A DNA stretch of 13,139 nucleotides from DASQUK01 sp046723645 (lineage in GTDB: Bacteria; Actinomycetota; Acidimicrobiia; Acidimicrobiales; VFJN01). The notes beneath the pieces are model-generated. The model was not told the DNA's origin. It was given only the letters and a program-made list of their open reading frames with translations, and did not search any database. Shown here piece by piece: positions 1 to 6,776 of this stretch; the stretch's first letter is position 1; the number at the start of each line of letters is the position of its first letter. The stretch covers positions 1 through 13,139 of the forward strand of contig JBKOUY010000143.1 in NCBI GenBank assembly GCA_046723645.1. Reading direction: 5' to 3'. Made by a program: the position numbers and the translations under genes.

Positions 1-228
1 AGCCCCGACGCCGCCCCGGCCGAGACCGCCGCCGGCGCCACCGAGGGCGCCGTCAGCGAGCCCGCCGCCGCCACCACCGAGCCTTCCGCCGGGGAGCCCG
101 CCGCCACCGCGGGTGCCACCACGGAATCCGGCACCGCTGGCGTGGGTGCCACTACGGAATCCGGCACCGCCGGCGCGGCCGAGGCCGAAACCCCCACCGA
201 GACCTCCCCCGAATCCCAGGAGTCCTGA
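1..228 (+). CDS. rpsB: 30S ribosomal protein S2, C-terminal tail (5' end outside window)
   Basis: The first reading frame is open from base 1 to a TGA at 226-228 and encodes 75 residues of low-complexity sequence made almost only of Ala, Thr, Glu, Pro, Gly and Ser. No folded domain is visible, so the identification rests on position: it stops 6 bp before tsf, and rpsB lies directly upstream of tsf in nearly all bacteria. Acidic, Ala-rich C-terminal tails on S2 are known from some high-GC actinobacteria, and this would be such a tail beyond the conserved core. It contains a tandem 11-residue repeat (positions 112-177). The tail is probably disordered and solvent-exposed on the small subunit; that part is inference. 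The conserved S2 core cannot be checked here, so a different tsf-proximal gene is possible though unlikely. Confidence 0.8.
   Translation, partial: SPDAAPAETAAGATEGAVSEPAAATTEPSAGEPAATAGATTESGTAGVGATTESGTAGAAEAETPTETSPESQES
112..177 (+). repeat. 33-bp tandem direct repeat, two copies, inside the S2 tail
   Basis: Unit 1 is 112-144 and unit 2 is 145-177. They differ at 3 of 33 bases and encode G-A-T-T-E-S-G-T-A-G followed by V or A. The unit is a multiple of 3, so gain or loss of copies keeps the frame. It looks like a recent in-frame duplication in a disordered tail. Confidence 0.85.
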
Positions 229-234
229 GGCCCC

Positions 235-1035
235 ATGGCCGACTTCACCGCCAAAGACGTACAGGCCCTGCGCCAGGCCACGGGCGCGGGGATGATGGAT
301 GCCAAGAAGGCCCTCCAAGAGGCCGACGGCGACACCGATCGGGCCAGGAAGCTGCTGCGCGAGTGGGGCCTGGGCAAGGCCGACGACCGCGCCGACCGCG
401 AGAACGCCCAAGGGGCGATCGCCATTGCCACGACCGCCCGCGCCGTGGGTCTCGTCGAGCTCAAGTGCGAGACCGACTTCGTCGCCAAGTCCCCCAACTT
501 CGTCGCCCTCACCCAGGCGCTCGCCGACTCGGTGGCCGCCGGCGGTGAGGTCGCCGTGGGCGATCACACCGACGCCGTCGACGACCTCAAGGTCACCCTC
601 AAGGAGAACATCGAGGTCGGCCGGGCGGTCCAGGTGACGTTCGGCGACGACGGGGTCGTCGGCACCTACCTGCACCGCCAGGAGGGGCGGGGGGTGAACG
701 GAGTCGTGGTCGTCCTGCGCGGCGGCACCGAGGAGCTGGCGCACGGCATCGCCGTCCACATCGCCTTCGCCAAGCCCCAGTACCGGGCCCGCGAGGAGGT
801 GCCTGCCGAGGCGGTCGACGAGGAGCGCCAGACCCTGCTCAACATCACCAAGGCCGAGGGCAAGCCCGAGGCCGCCTGGCCCAAGATCGTCGAGGGCCGC
901 CTCGACGGCTGGTACAAAGAGCGCGTGCTGCTCGAGCAGCCCTTCGTCCGCGACGAGAAGCAGACCATCGCCCAGCTGGCGGCCGGCGGTGGCGCCGAGG
1001 TCGTCCGCTTCGCCCAGCTGTTCATCGGCGGCTGA
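235..1035 (+). CDS. tsf: Elongation factor Ts
   Basis: A 266-residue protein, close to the usual actinobacterial EF-Ts length (about 270). EF-Ts is the cytoplasmic nucleotide exchange factor that releases GDP from EF-Tu during elongation. The N-terminal UBA-like domain (residues 1-45) has the conserved pattern VQALRQATGAGMMDAKKAL. The signature T-D-F-V-A at 80-84, part of the EF-Tu contact region, follows the typical ELKCE strand. The C-terminal half has the usual block EGKPEAAWPKIVEGRLDGWY and then LLEQPFVRD. The ATG at 235 is preceded by a GAGG (227-230) that overlaps the end of rpsB, and the 6-bp gap to rpsB implies co-transcription and probably coupled translation. Nothing in the protein looks broken. 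The identification is very secure. Confidence 0.97.
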   Translation: MADFTAKDVQALRQATGAGMMDAKKALQEADGDTDRARKLLREWGLGKADDRADRENAQGAIAIATTARAVGLVELKCETDFVAKSPNFVALTQALADSVAAGGEVAVGDHTDAVDDLKVTLKENIEVGRAVQVTFGDDGVVGTYLHRQEGRGVNGVVVVLRGGTEELAHGIAVHIAFAKPQYRAREEVPAEAVDEERQTLLNITKAEGKPEAAWPKIVEGRLDGWYKERVLLEQPFVRDEKQTIAQLAAGGGAEVVRFAQLFIGG

Positions 1036-1055
1036 CGGCGGCCGAGGACCCCCAC

Positions 1056-1793
1056 ATGACGCTCCCCGCAGCCGAGGCCACCAAGTATCGCCGGGTGCTG
1101 CTGAAGCTGTCGGGGGAGGCGTTCGCCGGCGACGTCGGCTACGGCATCGACGGCCAGTTCGCCGACTACATCGCCACCGAGATCGCCGGCGTCCGCGCCA
1201 ACCAGGGCGTGGACGTGGCGGTCGTCGTCGGTGGCGGCAACATCTGGCGCGGGATGACCGGCGCCGGGGCGGGCATGGACCGCGCCCAGGCCGACTACAT
1301 GGGCATGCTGGCGACGGTCATCAACGCCCTCGCGCTCCAGGACACGCTCGAACGTCTGGGTCAACCCACGCGAGTGCAGACCGCCATCCACATGGCCCAG
1401 GTGGCCGAGCCCTACATCCGCCGGCGCGCCATCCGCCACCTCGAGAAGGGCCGCGTCGTGATCTTCGCCGGCGGCACCGGCAACCCGTTCTTCACCACCG
1501 ACACCGCGGCCGCGCTGCGCGCGGTCGAGATCGAGGCCGACGTGATGCTGCGGGGCACGCATTCCGGGGTCGATGGCCTCTACACAGACGATCCCCGCAC
1601 CAACCCCGAGGCCACGAGGCTCGATGCCGTCAGCTACCTCGACGTGCTCAACCGCGGGCTCAAGGCCATGGACTCCACGGCCATCACGCTGTGCATGGAC
1701 AACAAGTTGCCTATCGTCGTGTTCGACCTGCTCGGCAAGGGCAACATCGCGTCGATCGTCGAGGGTCAGGCGGTAGGTACGCTGATCCGCTGA
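1056..1793 (+). CDS. pyrH: Uridylate kinase (UMP kinase)
   Basis: A 245-residue amino-acid-kinase-fold enzyme that phosphorylates UMP to UDP in the cytoplasm, the step that commits pyrimidine to UTP/CTP. Family hallmarks are in order: KLSGEA (17-22) phosphate-binding strand, GGGNIWRG (59-66), the YMGMLATVINALALQD helix (81-96) of the UMP site, FAGGTGNPFFTTDTAA (137-152), and MDSTAITLCMDNKLPIVVF (205-223) near the C-terminus. Bacterial UMP kinases are usually hexamers with UTP feedback inhibition and GTP activation; whether that holds here cannot be read from sequence. The strand usually reading LKATKVDGVY-like is LRGTHSGVDGLY here (165-176), slightly longer than the common form. The start lies 20 bp after tsf with a GAGGA-like site before the ATG, so it is probably part of the rpsB-tsf operon. 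Confidence 0.97.
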   Translation: MTLPAAEATKYRRVLLKLSGEAFAGDVGYGIDGQFADYIATEIAGVRANQGVDVAVVVGGGNIWRGMTGAGAGMDRAQADYMGMLATVINALALQDTLERLGQPTRVQTAIHMAQVAEPYIRRRAIRHLEKGRVVIFAGGTGNPFFTTDTAAALRAVEIEADVMLRGTHSGVDGLYTDDPRTNPEATRLDAVSYLDVLNRGLKAMDSTAITLCMDNKLPIVVFDLLGKGNIASIVEGQAVGTLIR

Positions 1794-1837
1794 CGGCGCC
1801 GGGGGGATCGGCGTAGGTCGTGACGGCAGGAGAGCCC

Positions 1838-2407
1838 GTGAGTGTTGAGATGATCTCGATGGTGCTCGACGAGGCGCGAGACAAGATGGTGAAGGCCGTC
1901 GCCCACGCCCGGTCCGAGTTCACCGGCGTGCGTACCGGCCGAGCGGCGCCGGCCCTGGTCGAGAGGATCCCGGTCGACTACTACGGCACCGAGGTGCCGC
2001 TCCAGCAGATTGCGGGCTTCACCGTGCCCGAGGCGCGCATGCTCGTCATCAGCCCGTACGACAAGAACTCGCTCCGGGCCATCGAGAAGGCGATCCAGCT
2101 GAGCGGGCTCGGCCTCGCACCGAGCAACGACGGCCAGATCATCCGCCTGAACTTCCCACCGCTCACCGAGGAGCGGCGCAAGGAGCTTGTTCGTCTGGTC
2201 AAGGCGATGGCGGAGGAGGGGCGGGTCAGCATCCGCCATGCTCGGCGCAGCGCCCGGCACGACCTCGAGGCGCTGGAGAAGGACGGCGACATCTCGGCCG
2301 ACGACCTGGCGAGGGCCGAGAAGGAGCTCGACAAGCTGACGCACCAGCACGAAGCCGACGTGGATACGGCACTCGAGCACAAGGAGCAGGAGCTGCTCGA
2401 GGTCTAG
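1838..2407 (+). CDS. frr: Ribosome recycling factor
   Basis: A 189-residue protein (family usually about 185) that, with EF-G, splits post-termination ribosomes. The three-helix-bundle and head domains are recognisable: EARDKMVKAVAHARSEFTGVRTGRA at 12-36, the head segment VDYYGTEVPLQQIA (46-59), ISPYDKNSLRAIEKAI (71-86), LNFPPLTEERRKELV (104-118) and the long C-terminal helix ending in EQELLEV. I chose the GTG at 1838 because an AGGAG (1828-1832) sits 5 nt upstream and the resulting N-terminus begins close to the usual family start. An in-frame GTG at 1820 would add six residues without a clear ribosome site; the ATG at 1850 would trim four. The 44-bp gap after pyrH is compatible with one operon. 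The protein is complete. Confidence 0.95.
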   Translation: MSVEMISMVLDEARDKMVKAVAHARSEFTGVRTGRAAPALVERIPVDYYGTEVPLQQIAGFTVPEARMLVISPYDKNSLRAIEKAIQLSGLGLAPSNDGQIIRLNFPPLTEERRKELVRLVKAMAEEGRVSIRHARRSARHDLEALEKDGDISADDLARAEKELDKLTHQHEADVDTALEHKEQELLEV

Positions 2408-2467
2408 ATGCGTAGCCCCTCCACCACCTGCGGACGCCGCGGGTGCAGGATGGAGTGGTCGAAAAAG

Positions 2468-2479
2468 GGCCGTACGGCC
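2468..2479 (+). other. Perfect 12-bp palindrome between frr and cdsA
   Basis: The 12 bases GGCCGTACGGCC read identically on both strands. They lie in the roughly 105 bp between the frr stop and the preferred cdsA start. With no loop this is more like a protein-binding palindrome than a terminator, and no T-run follows. Chance occurrence in a 70+% GC genome is quite possible; no function is claimed. Confidence 0.35.
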
Positions 2480-2512
2480 ACGCACGGTGGGCGTTACGAG
2501 AGGAAGAGCTTT

Positions 2513-4228
2513 GTGAGTGAGGGTCGATTCCCCGGAGCAGGCAAGGGCGACCAACGAGCGGCGCACGACGACCGCGACACGGCGGAATCGACCGTCTCCG
2601 ACAGGGAAGAGCGCCGACAACAGCGCCACCGTGACCCCACCGAGGGTGTCCGTCTCATCGGCGCCGACGAGGTCGCCGAGGCGCTCGAACGCGACGACAT
2701 CCGGCATCGCCTCGGCGAGGACCAGCCCCGCTTCGGGGATCGGCCGAGCTCGGCGGAGATCGGTGGGCCCCGGCCGGCATTACGCTTCCCGCTCGGTTCC
2801 GACGACGATCCGGCAACGATCGAACGACCGGCCGTCGTGCCGGTCCAGCCGCCCACCGAGGCGCCCGAGCTGTCGCACTGGGCGGGTTCGGCCGCAGAGG
2901 AGGTCCCGAAGATGAACCGCCGCGACCCGCGCGAGCCGCGCCAGGGCGACGACCCCTGGTCGACGCTTGCCGACTCCGACCCCCGCTGGCGCGACGACCC
3001 GCGCTCGCCGGCGGGCGGGACCGGGGGTCCTCCGCCCCGCCGGCCCGCCCCGCCGGAGCAGACGCGCCAGGGGCCCCCGGTCTCCGGCGAAGGATGGCCC
3101 GAACCCGGCTCGCCGCAGCCTGGCGACCCGCGCCAAGGAGCACCGGTCGCGTACGAGGACGACCTCGAGCCGCCGCCGGGCCGGTCAGTGTTCGCCGACG
3201 CCGGCGACCAGCAGCCGACCTACGAGGACGCCTACGGCGACGAGGCGTACGCCGACGAGTACGACGCTACCTACGAAGAGACCTACGACGAGACCTACGG
3301 CGACGAGGTCTACGGCGACGAGACCGGCGGCTATGGCCGCGAGACCCGTCGCGTCGCCACCGCACCTCGGCGGCGGGCGTCCCGGCGGGCGCCCCGCCGG
3401 ATCACCGCCGATCGCGACCTCCGCGTTGCGATCGGCGTGGGGGTGGCCTTCGCGGCCCTGGCGTTGCTGCTGTTCAAGTTCGGGGAGGAGCTCGGCGGGA
3501 TGGTCGTCGCCGTCCCCGTGCTGGCGTACGCCGCGTACGAATACTTCGTCGCCGCCAACAGGGCCGGGCACGAGGCGCTGCTGCCGGTCGGGGTGGTGTC
3601 CACCGTCGGGTTCGTGATCGCCGCCTACAACTACGGCGAGCAGGCGCTGCCGGTTGTGATGGTCCTGTCGGTGGCGGTCTGCTTCCTGTGGTATCTGGTG
3701 AGGGCGAGCGCCGACCGTCCTGTGCCCAACATCGGGGTGACGTTGCTGGGGATCGGCTGGATCGGCTTGTTCGGCTCGTTCGCCGGGTTGCTGCTGGCGG
3801 CCCCCAACGGCGTCGGGCTCCTGCTGGCGGCGGTCATCCCGACCGTCGCCTACGACGTGGGGGCCCTCTTCGTCGGGCGCAGCGCGGGATCGCGCCCCCT
3901 GTCCGACGCCAGCCCCAACAAGACCATCGAGGGCCTGCTGGGAGGGATGGTCCTGGCCATCGCCGCCGGCGTGGTCTTCGCAACCATCGCCGGAGGGGTG
4001 TTCCCGTTCGATGAGGTCAGCGAGGGCATCAAGCTCGGCGTGCTGGTGGCCCTGGTGGCTCCCCTCGGCGACCTGTCCGAGTCGCTGGTCAAGCGCGACC
4101 TGGGCGTCAAGGACATGGGCAGCATCCTGCCCGGCCACGGCGGGCTGCTCGACCGCTTCGACGCCCTGCTGTTCGTGCTGCCGGCCGTCTGGTACCTGGC
4201 GAGGGTCTCCGACTTCTTCCTCAACTGA
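2513..4228 (+). CDS. cdsA: Phosphatidate cytidylyltransferase (CDP-diacylglycerol synthase) with long disordered N-terminal extension
   Basis: Makes CDP-diacylglycerol from phosphatidic acid and CTP at the cytoplasmic membrane, the branch point for phospholipids. The C-terminal part, from about residue 300 to 571, is a multi-pass membrane domain with about seven or eight hydrophobic segments. It ends with the family signature S524-x-V-K-R-x4-K-D-x-G-x2-L-P-G-H-G-G-L-x-D-R-F-D550, which carries the catalytic Lys-Asp and His-Gly-Gly residues. The first ~300 residues are unusual: charged and Pro/Arg-rich, a Tyr/Asp/Glu repeat block (237-274), then an Arg-rich cluster just before the first helix. 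The usual bacterial enzyme has about 270-300 residues. I chose GTG 2513 because GAGAGGA lies about 8 nt upstream. ATG 2408, directly after the frr stop, is in frame and also has GAGGT before it, but the extra 35 codons have weak third-position GC and look non-coding. The extension's function is unknown. Confidence 0.93.
   Translation: MSEGRFPGAGKGDQRAAHDDRDTAESTVSDREERRQQRHRDPTEGVRLIGADEVAEALERDDIRHRLGEDQPRFGDRPSSAEIGGPRPALRFPLGSDDDPATIERPAVVPVQPPTEAPELSHWAGSAAEEVPKMNRRDPREPRQGDDPWSTLADSDPRWRDDPRSPAGGTGGPPPRRPAPPEQTRQGPPVSGEGWPEPGSPQPGDPRQGAPVAYEDDLEPPPGRSVFADAGDQQPTYEDAYGDEAYADEYDATYEETYDETYGDEVYGDETGGYGRETRRVATAPRRRASRRAPRRITADRDLRVAIGVGVAFAALALLLFKFGEELGGMVVAVPVLAYAAYEYFVAANRAGHEALLPVGVVSTVGFVIAAYNYGEQALPVVMVLSVAVCFLWYLVRASADRPVPNIGVTLLGIGWIGLFGSFAGLLLAAPNGVGLLLAAVIPTVAYDVGALFVGRSAGSRPLSDASPNKTIEGLLGGMVLAIAAGVVFATIAGGVFPFDEVSEGIKLGVLVALVAPLGDLSESLVKRDLGVKDMGSILPGHGGLLDRFDALLFVLPAVWYLARVSDFFLN
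3221..3334 (+). repeat. Degenerate Tyr-acidic codon repeat in the cdsA extension
   Basis: Units of the form tac-g(a/g)(c/g)-gac/gag-... recur about every 4 codons. They encode Y-x-D/E-x motifs such as YGDEA, YADE, YDAT, YEET, YDET and YGDEV, with nine tyrosines in 38 residues. The near-identical TACGGCGACGAG core occurs three times, which points to expansion by internal duplication. Confidence 0.75.
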
Positions 4229-4234
4229 ACCACC

Positions 4235-4240
4235 TACTCT
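4235..4240 (+). promoter_or_regulatory. Candidate -10 box (TACTCT) for leaderless dxr
   Basis: TACTCT fits the TAnnnT form of actinobacterial sigma-A -10 elements and ends exactly 6 nt before the dxr GTG at 4247, so transcription would start at or next to the start codon. There is no Shine-Dalgarno site at a usable distance. I see no convincing -35 element. Candidate only. Confidence 0.4.
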
Positions 4241-4246
4241 GGGGAC

Positions 4247-5416
4247 GTGCCTCTGACCACGGTCGCCGTCGCCGGATCGACCGGGTCGATCGGGACCCAG
4301 ACGATCGACGTGGTCCGGGCGGAGCCCGAGCGGTTCGAGATCGTCGCGCTGGGCGCCTGGTCGTCAGCCGACGCATTGGTGCGCCAGGCCCGCGAGCTGC
4401 ATCCCAAGCTGGTGGTGGTCGGCGACCAGGGTTGCGCCGCCGGCGTCCATGACGGCGTGCCAGCGGGCACGGAGGTGCGGTCGGGGGAGGCGGCGCTCGC
4501 CGACCTGGGCGCCGTGGCGGACGTCTGCGTCAATGGCGTGGTCGGCTTCGCAGGCCTGCGCGTGACGCTGGCCGCACTCACGGCGGGACGGCGCCTTGCC
4601 CTCGCCAACAAGGAGTCGTTGATCGCTGGCGGGCCGGTGGTGCGGTCGGTGCTGGGTCGTCAGGGGGCGGGCCACATCGTCCCGGTCGACTCCGAGCACT
4701 GCGCCGTCCACCAGTGCCTCGCCGCCAACGCCAGCGGTGACCTGTCCCGGGTGGCCCGGATCGTCCTCACCGCCAGCGGTGGCCCGTTCCGGGGCCGCAG
4801 CCGGGCCGAGCTGGCGGACGTGACGGTCGAGGACGCCCTGGCCCATCCGACATGGTCGATGGGGCCCAAGATCACCGTGGATTCGTCGACCCTCATGAAC
4901 AAGGGCCTGGAGGTCATCGAGGCCCACGAGCTGTTCGGCGTGGACTACGACGCAATCGACGTGGTGGTCCACCCCCAGTCGATCGTGCACTCCATGGTCG
5001 AGATGACCGACGGCTCCACCATCGCCCAGCTCTCCAACCCCGACATGCGCCTGCCCATCGGCTACGCGTTGGCGTGGCCCGACCGCATCGCCACGCCCTT
5101 CGGGCGCATCGACTGGTCGGCGTGCGGACGCCTCGACTTCCAGGCGCCGGACCACGACGCTTTCCCGTGCCTAGGCCTGGCCTACGAGGCGGGGCGCCAG
5201 GGCGAGACGGCGCCGGCGGTGCTGAACGCCGCCAACGAGGAGGCGGTGGCCGCCTTCCTGGCCGGGCGGATCCGCTGGGTCGCCATCCCCGACGTACTGA
5301 ATGCCGTCCTCGCCCGGCATGATGGGGGGCGTGCCGATGGGGTCGACGCCGTGATCGACGCCGACCGGCGCGGTCGGGACGCCGCCCGGCAGGAGATCGA
5401 GAGGATCGGTGGATGA
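4247..5416 (+). CDS. dxr: 1-deoxy-D-xylulose 5-phosphate reductoisomerase
   Basis: Converts DXP to 2-C-methyl-D-erythritol 4-phosphate using NADPH and a divalent metal; it is the committed step of the MEP isoprenoid pathway and the fosmidomycin target in other bacteria. The 389 residues are of normal length. Visible features are the NADPH-binding loop GSTGSIG (10-16), ANKESLIAGG (120-129), metal ligands in VDSE (D148, E150) and NKGLE (N218-E222), the substrate-binding LTASGGPFRG (174-183), the MGPKITVDSSTLMNKG segment (205-220), HPQSIVHSM (242-250) and the C-terminal NAANEEAVAAFL (328-339). The residue after the D-S-E-H metal loop is Cys152, where Ser is common; the effect is unknown. GTG is the start because the Rossmann strand begins four residues later. 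It ends in an ATGA overlap with the downstream protease gene, so translation is probably coupled. Confidence 0.97.
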   Translation: MPLTTVAVAGSTGSIGTQTIDVVRAEPERFEIVALGAWSSADALVRQARELHPKLVVVGDQGCAAGVHDGVPAGTEVRSGEAALADLGAVADVCVNGVVGFAGLRVTLAALTAGRRLALANKESLIAGGPVVRSVLGRQGAGHIVPVDSEHCAVHQCLAANASGDLSRVARIVLTASGGPFRGRSRAELADVTVEDALAHPTWSMGPKITVDSSTLMNKGLEVIEAHELFGVDYDAIDVVVHPQSIVHSMVEMTDGSTIAQLSNPDMRLPIGYALAWPDRIATPFGRIDWSACGRLDFQAPDHDAFPCLGLAYEAGRQGETAPAVLNAANEEAVAAFLAGRIRWVAIPDVLNAVLARHDGGRADGVDAVIDADRRGRDAARQEIERIGG

Positions 5417-6741
5417 CTGACACGGAGCGACGCCCCGCCCCCAGCGCTCCGCCGTCCGCGCCGGAACCCCCCGCCTACGAGACCGGCGGACTTCGCCTCG
5501 CCCTGCTCATCGCCGCCGTGGCCGCCGCGGGCCTCGCCCTCGGCTGGCCGGCGCTGGTGGTGATCCTCGGGATCGTCGTGATGATCTTCCTCCACGAGCT
5601 GGGCCACTACCTCACCGCCAAGTGGGCGGGCATGAAGGTGACCGAGTTCTTCATCGGGTTCGGCCCCAGGATCTGGTCATTCCGCCGGGGCGAGACCGAA
5701 TACGGCCTGAAGGTCGTGCCGGCCGGTGCCTATGTCCGGATCATCGGGATGAACAACCTCGACGAGGTCGACCCCGCCGACGAGCCCAGGACGTACCGCG
5801 AGAAGTCGTTCCCCAAGCGGCTGCTGGTCGTCAGCGCGGGGTCGCTGATGCACTTCGCCCAGGCGTTCGTGCTGCTGGTGATCCTGCTCGGCGTTGTGGG
5901 TTTCCCCGGACGGAGCATCGCCAACCCGCCTGACCGGGCCCCCGCCTGGCAGATCAACACCGTGGAGGGCAACAGCGCCGCCCAGGCCGCCGGCCTGCGC
6001 AAGGACGATCTCGTCGTCGCCGTCGACGGGCAGCCGGTCTCCCACTACGACGAGCTGTCCGACGCCCTCGCCAGGTACGAGGTTGGCGACGATGTGCAGC
6101 TCACCATCGAGCGCGACGGGGTCGAGCGCACCCTCGACGCCCAGCTGCGTCCCCGTCCGGCGGACGTGCCCGGGGGCAACCCCGGCTCTCCCTTCCTCGG
6201 GGTCGGCACGTCGAAGCACTTCTCCGACCAGCCCATCGGGCTGGGGACCGCCGTCGTCCGGGCGCCCGGCGAGATGGTCCGGTTCACCGGCCAGAGCTTC
6301 GCCGCCCTGGCGGGGTTCTTCAGCCCTCGGGGCATCAGCGACTTCGCCAACACCGTGGGCGAGGGCGACAAGCCCGACAACTCGGGGTCCGGCGGCAGTG
6401 GTGGCTCGGGCTCGTCAGCCGACGACAACGACCGGCTCATCTCGATCATTGGCGTGATCCAGCTCGGCTCACAGGACGTCGAGAACCGGGGCGCGTTCCT
6501 GCTGGCGCTCTTCTTCAGCCTCAACATGTTCATCGGCATCTTCAACATGCTGCCGCTGCTCCCGCTGGACGGCGGCCACGCCGCCATCGCCGTCTACGAG
6601 CGGATCCGGTCCCGTCCGGGGCGGGCGTATCACGCCGACTTCGCCAAGCTGCTCCCGCTGACGTATGCGGTGGTCATGGGCCTGGTCCTCCTCGGGGTGA
6701 CCGCGATGTACCTCGACATCGTGAATCCGATCAGCGGGTGA
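5413..6741 (+). CDS. rseP: M50 site-2 (intramembrane) zinc metalloprotease, RseP/Rip1-like
   Basis: A 442-residue membrane protease that, in relatives, cleaves anti-sigma factors or other transmembrane substrates within the membrane. The zinc site is H61-E-L-G-H65 in the first long helix, and the third ligand is in the second catalytic motif N-M-L-P-L-L-P-L-D386-G-G-H near the C-terminus. A membrane-reentrant segment (VPAGAYVRIIGM, 102-113) and a helix with SAGSLMHFAQAF (141-152) follow the family plan. One PDZ domain lies at about 178-248 (EGNSAAQAAGLRKDDLVVAVDG). A Gly/Ser linker (324-335) joins the PDZ-side domain to the last helices. The N-terminal ~25 residues are Pro-rich and probably cytoplasmic. 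Start and dxr stop overlap by 4 bp. The dxr-protease-ispG order is conserved in actinobacteria (Rv2870c-Rv2869c-Rv2868c in Mycobacterium tuberculosis). No anti-sigma partner is visible in the window, so the substrate is unknown. Confidence 0.95.
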   Translation: MTDTERRPAPSAPPSAPEPPAYETGGLRLALLIAAVAAAGLALGWPALVVILGIVVMIFLHELGHYLTAKWAGMKVTEFFIGFGPRIWSFRRGETEYGLKVVPAGAYVRIIGMNNLDEVDPADEPRTYREKSFPKRLLVVSAGSLMHFAQAFVLLVILLGVVGFPGRSIANPPDRAPAWQINTVEGNSAAQAAGLRKDDLVVAVDGQPVSHYDELSDALARYEVGDDVQLTIERDGVERTLDAQLRPRPADVPGGNPGSPFLGVGTSKHFSDQPIGLGTAVVRAPGEMVRFTGQSFAALAGFFSPRGISDFANTVGEGDKPDNSGSGGSGGSGSSADDNDRLISIIGVIQLGSQDVENRGAFLLALFFSLNMFIGIFNMLPLLPLDGGHAAIAVYERIRSRPGRAYHADFAKLLPLTYAVVMGLVLLGVTAMYLDIVNPISG

Positions 6742-6764
6742 CCCGGGCACCCTCGCACGTGCGG

Positions 6765-6770
6765 TAGACC
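6765..6770 (+). promoter_or_regulatory. Weak -10-like box (TAGACC) before ispG
   Basis: TAGACC lies 6 nt before the ispG ATG, the same spacing as the box before dxr, and ispG also lacks a clear Shine-Dalgarno site. The last base is C instead of the highly conserved T, so this is weaker. The 35-bp gap also contains the palindrome GCACGTGC (6755-6762). Confidence 0.22.
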
Positions 6771-6776
6771 ACGGCC

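Noticed and set aside
113..295. 60-codon + strand frame overlapping the S2 tail and tsf
   Set aside because: Pro/Arg-rich shadow frame across two genuine genes.
2408..2512. Extension of cdsA to ATG 2408
   Set aside because: Possible because of GAGGT upstream, but codons 2408-2512 have weak third-position GC and odd composition, and GTG 2513 has its own good Shine-Dalgarno site. Kept as an alternative only.
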